Assembly: GCA_946186185.1 (NCBI GenBank)
Contig: CAMHMJ010000030.1
Span: 1-34,873 of the forward strand
DNA: 34,873 nucleotides
Direction: 5' to 3'
DNA from: an uncultured Treponema sp.
Lineage (GTDB): Bacteria; Spirochaetota; Spirochaetia; Treponematales; Treponemataceae
Part shown: piece after piece, positions 33,339 to 34,873 of the stretch
How positions within the stretch are numbered: the first letter of the stretch is position 1
Layout: every line of letters begins with the position of its first letter
The notes under the pieces: generated by a model
What the model saw: only the letters and a program-made list of their open reading frames with translations
Database searches by the model: none
What the model was told of the DNA's origin: nothing
Made by a program: the position numbers and the translations under genes

Positions 33339-34475
33339 TTACCTCATTGAGTTATTAATTGATGACTTTAGATCCACATATTGAGTATACTCTTCTGGAG
33401 AAAATTCAATTTTCTTTAAATCCTCAGGATTATCTATAACGAGTGAAGTATTATCCGCAAATATCATTTCAATTTTTGAAATCTTCATTGTCAATATCGT
33501 TGAGTTGTACCATACATTTTCCCAGGCAGCCGAATAAGATTCGTTTGGTCCTATAAAATTAGTCACATTTACAGTTTTTTCACTAGAGCCATCTAGATGT
33601 GAATATGCTTTATCAAAAACCCTATTATATGGAACTAAATCAATATTTACATATTTAGCAAGTTTATCTGAAATATTTATAAAATTAACATAACAAGAAA
33701 CACCATCTGCCGAATTAATTTTTGAAATACCATAATCAAGAACCACCACGGGACTATTTACATCTTTTCCTCTGATAATTAATTGATTTTTTAAATTATT
33801 ATATAATTCTTGGTCCGCTTTTAACTTCGATTTTTTTTCATCACTTAGACGTTTACTATCAATATCCTTCTTATTCGAATAATAACTATTTTGCTTTGTT
33901 TTTAATTCTTCTTCTGTTATAAGTCTATAAGAACCTTTTTTATATGGAATTTCAGATTTGATTACTACCGCTTTTGCTTCAATTCCTTTAAATAAAAATG
34001 TAACCAATGACCCCATTGCAATTCCAATTGTTGCTCCATATCCTGTCTGATCTGTAACTTTATTTTCTTTGTTACCATATTCATCAGTTACTTCTTCAGT
34101 ATATCTGGAACTTGCCACAGCTGCACCCGTAAAAGCAGCCCCTCCAAGCCCCCATAGAAAAGTAGTCGTTAAAGCGTTCATACCACCTATCGATACATCA
34201 ATTATCTCAATATTATGACCATATTCTCTTAAAGCTTTCTCTTCCAAGCTAGTCATTAATTTTATTGTTTTTCTATCATTAGGACTTAAACTAGTCCAGA
34301 TAAAACCTAATGTTGAAACTTCTACTGTTCCCAAGATTTCTTGATCAGTATGTTCTTTTTTTTCATAAGACACAGAATCATAATCATTTAAGCTCTTTAC
34401 TGATGCACAACTTGAAAAGAATAACAATACAGAAAATAATGAGAAAAATATTAAAATTTTCATAAAAATCTTCAT
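33339..34475 (-). CDS. Lipoprotein with glycine-rich hydrophobic segment, unknown
   Basis: 378 residues. Lipoprotein signal with box FFSSC (Cys23). After a polar 70-residue part comes a Gly/Ala-rich hydrophobic segment (FLWGLGGAAFTGAAVA) reminiscent of glycine-zipper motifs, a short polar loop, and a second one (YGATIGIAMGSLVTFLF). The remainder has a Lys/Asp-rich helical linker and a beta-rich C-terminal domain. No named family. SD from TAGGGTG. Much more AT-rich than genes to the left. Cotranscribed with the 100-residue gene; divergent from an XRE regulator that probably controls it. Confidence 0.78.
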   Translation of the reverse strand: MKIFMKILIFFSLFSVLLFFSSCASVKSLNDYDSVSYEKKEHTDQEILGTVEVSTLGFIWTSLSPNDRKTIKLMTSLEEKALREYGHNIEIIDVSIGGMNALTTTFLWGLGGAAFTGAAVASSRYTEEVTDEYGNKENKVTDQTGYGATIGIAMGSLVTFLFKGIEAKAVVIKSEIPYKKGSYRLITEEELKTKQNSYYSNKKDIDSKRLSDEKKSKLKADQELYNNLKNQLIIRGKDVNSPVVVLDYGISKINSADGVSCYVNFINISDKLAKYVNIDLVPYNRVFDKAYSHLDGSSEKTVNVTNFIGPNESYSAAWENVWYNSTILTMKISKIEMIFADNTSLVIDNPEDLKKIEFSPEEYTQYVDLKSSINNSMR

Positions 34476-34483
34476 TTTTACAC

Positions 34484-34566
34484 CCTATTAGAATATTTTA
34501 CAGCGATTATTATACACTCTATAAGCAAATATTCAAGTCAGGAATTCTATTTTATATTCTAATAGG
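34484..34566. promoter_or_regulatory. Mirrored 13-bp operator pair between the lipoprotein operon and xre
   Basis: CCTATTAGAATAT (34484-34496) and its exact complement ATATTCTAATAGG (34554-34566). Each arm contains the small dyad TATT-AG-AATA, a shape suited to an HTH dimer. The left arm lies in the leader of the lipoprotein operon, the right arm just before the xre SD and over its likely -10. Predicted site of the XRE protein. Confidence 0.65.
34509..34536 (-). promoter_or_regulatory. Promoter of the lipoprotein operon
   Basis: Minus strand -35 TTGAAT (34536-34531), 16-nt spacer, -10 TATAAT (34514-34509). Predicted start near 34502, placing the left operator arm just downstream. Confidence 0.55.
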
Positions 34567-34577
34567 ATGGTTTTCAG

Positions 34578-34873
34578 ATGACTAAAGTTCAAGAATGTTT
34601 AGCCAAAAATATGAAGCTATATCGCAAAATATCTCATCTCACTCAGGAACAATTAGCCGAACGAGTAGAAACTTCAACTAACTATATAGGAACAATTGAA
34701 ACTGGGAAAAAGTTTCCATCTCCACAAATGATAGAACGAATTGCTATGGCACTCAATATCGATTCACTTCAATTATTTCAATCTGATAAAAACTTTGAAA
34801 TTCAACTTCATTTTGATTTTGAACACTTTAAAGCTAATATAATGGCAAATCTCGAAAAAGCTGTAGATAAATC
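34578..34873 (+). CDS. XRE-family transcriptional regulator, cut by window end
   Basis: 98 codons are visible from ATG 34578, open to the window end. HTH_3/XRE domain at about 8-62: NMKLYRKISHLTQEQLAERV, then TSTNYIGTIETGKKFPSPQMIERIAMALNI, the classic five-helix pattern. A short Phe-rich C-terminal part follows. SD AGGATGG lies ahead, overlapping the right operator arm, so autoregulation is likely. AT-rich codon use matches the divergent lipoprotein operon. Confidence 0.9.
   Translation, partial: MTKVQECLAKNMKLYRKISHLTQEQLAERVETSTNYIGTIETGKKFPSPQMIERIAMALNIDSLQLFQSDKNFEIQLHFDFEHFKANIMANLEKAVDK

Noticed and set aside
33033..34873. Toxin-antitoxin system
   Set aside because: The XRE gene is divergent and the partner proteins carry lipoprotein or secretion signals with no toxin domain; a regulated surface module fits better.

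Overview
The window looks like a chromosomal segment of an obligately anaerobic, fermentative, double-membraned bacterium. A host-associated spirochaete close to Treponema is the best guess. The anaerobic side rests on pyruvate formate-lyase, the oxygen-sensitive class III ribonucleotide reductase with its activase, and rubrerythrin. The double membrane rests on several lipoprotein signal peptides with relaxed boxes such as FFSSC and FFNSC, and on an outer-membrane beta-barrel candidate. The Treponema assignment is inference from gene content and lipobox style, not from a marker gene. There is no rRNA, tRNA, CRISPR array or transposase in the window.

Layout. 1-2324 (-) is pflB, cut by the window start, with a promoter and a folded roughly 100-nt leader. 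2674-4447 (-) holds a dispersed repeat, era and rubrerythrin. 4556-5685 (-) holds a small PAS-like protein and a lipoprotein. 5876-8119 (+) is nrdD behind a sigma70 promoter overlapped by two NrdR boxes spaced 32 bp. 8340-12778 (-) is a two-gene unit: a B12-domain-type radical SAM enzyme and an unrecognised 989-residue protein, separated by three contiguous hairpin repeats of about 40 nt. 13134-15596 (+) holds nrdG, a PilZ protein and an RlmM-like methyltransferase, with a very structured non-coding stretch after nrdG. 15868-17133 (-) is argG under two ARG boxes. 17314-19873 (-) is a GT4 glycosyltransferase/methyltransferase-like fusion followed by a Ser/Thr/Gly-tailed protein with a double-glycine-leader-like motif. 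20041-20637 (+) is a DJ-1 protein. 20962-25197 (-) is an envelope/motility operon: lepB, a PASTA-bearing class B PBP, and a DUF115 (MptE-like) protein. 25286-29119 (+) holds a LysM/M23 peptidase, a zinc-ribbon protein and a propeller plus degenerate NodB protein. 29204-32712 (-) encodes exported proteins and lipoproteins. 33033-34873 is a distinctly AT-rich, probably acquired module: a lipoprotein and a small exported protein divergent from an XRE regulator, with a mirrored 13-bp operator pair between them.

The points most worth following are: (i) a 3'-end repeat family, three copies all sense-oriented behind a stop codon; (ii) several genes with a -10 box 5-8 nt before ATG and no Shine-Dalgarno, suggesting leaderless mRNAs; (iii) the radical SAM/orphan pair with tandem RNA-like hairpins; (iv) the glycosyltransferase fusion and its possible peptide substrate; and (v) the pflB leader RNA. 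All functional statements are from reading the sequence; no database search was made.
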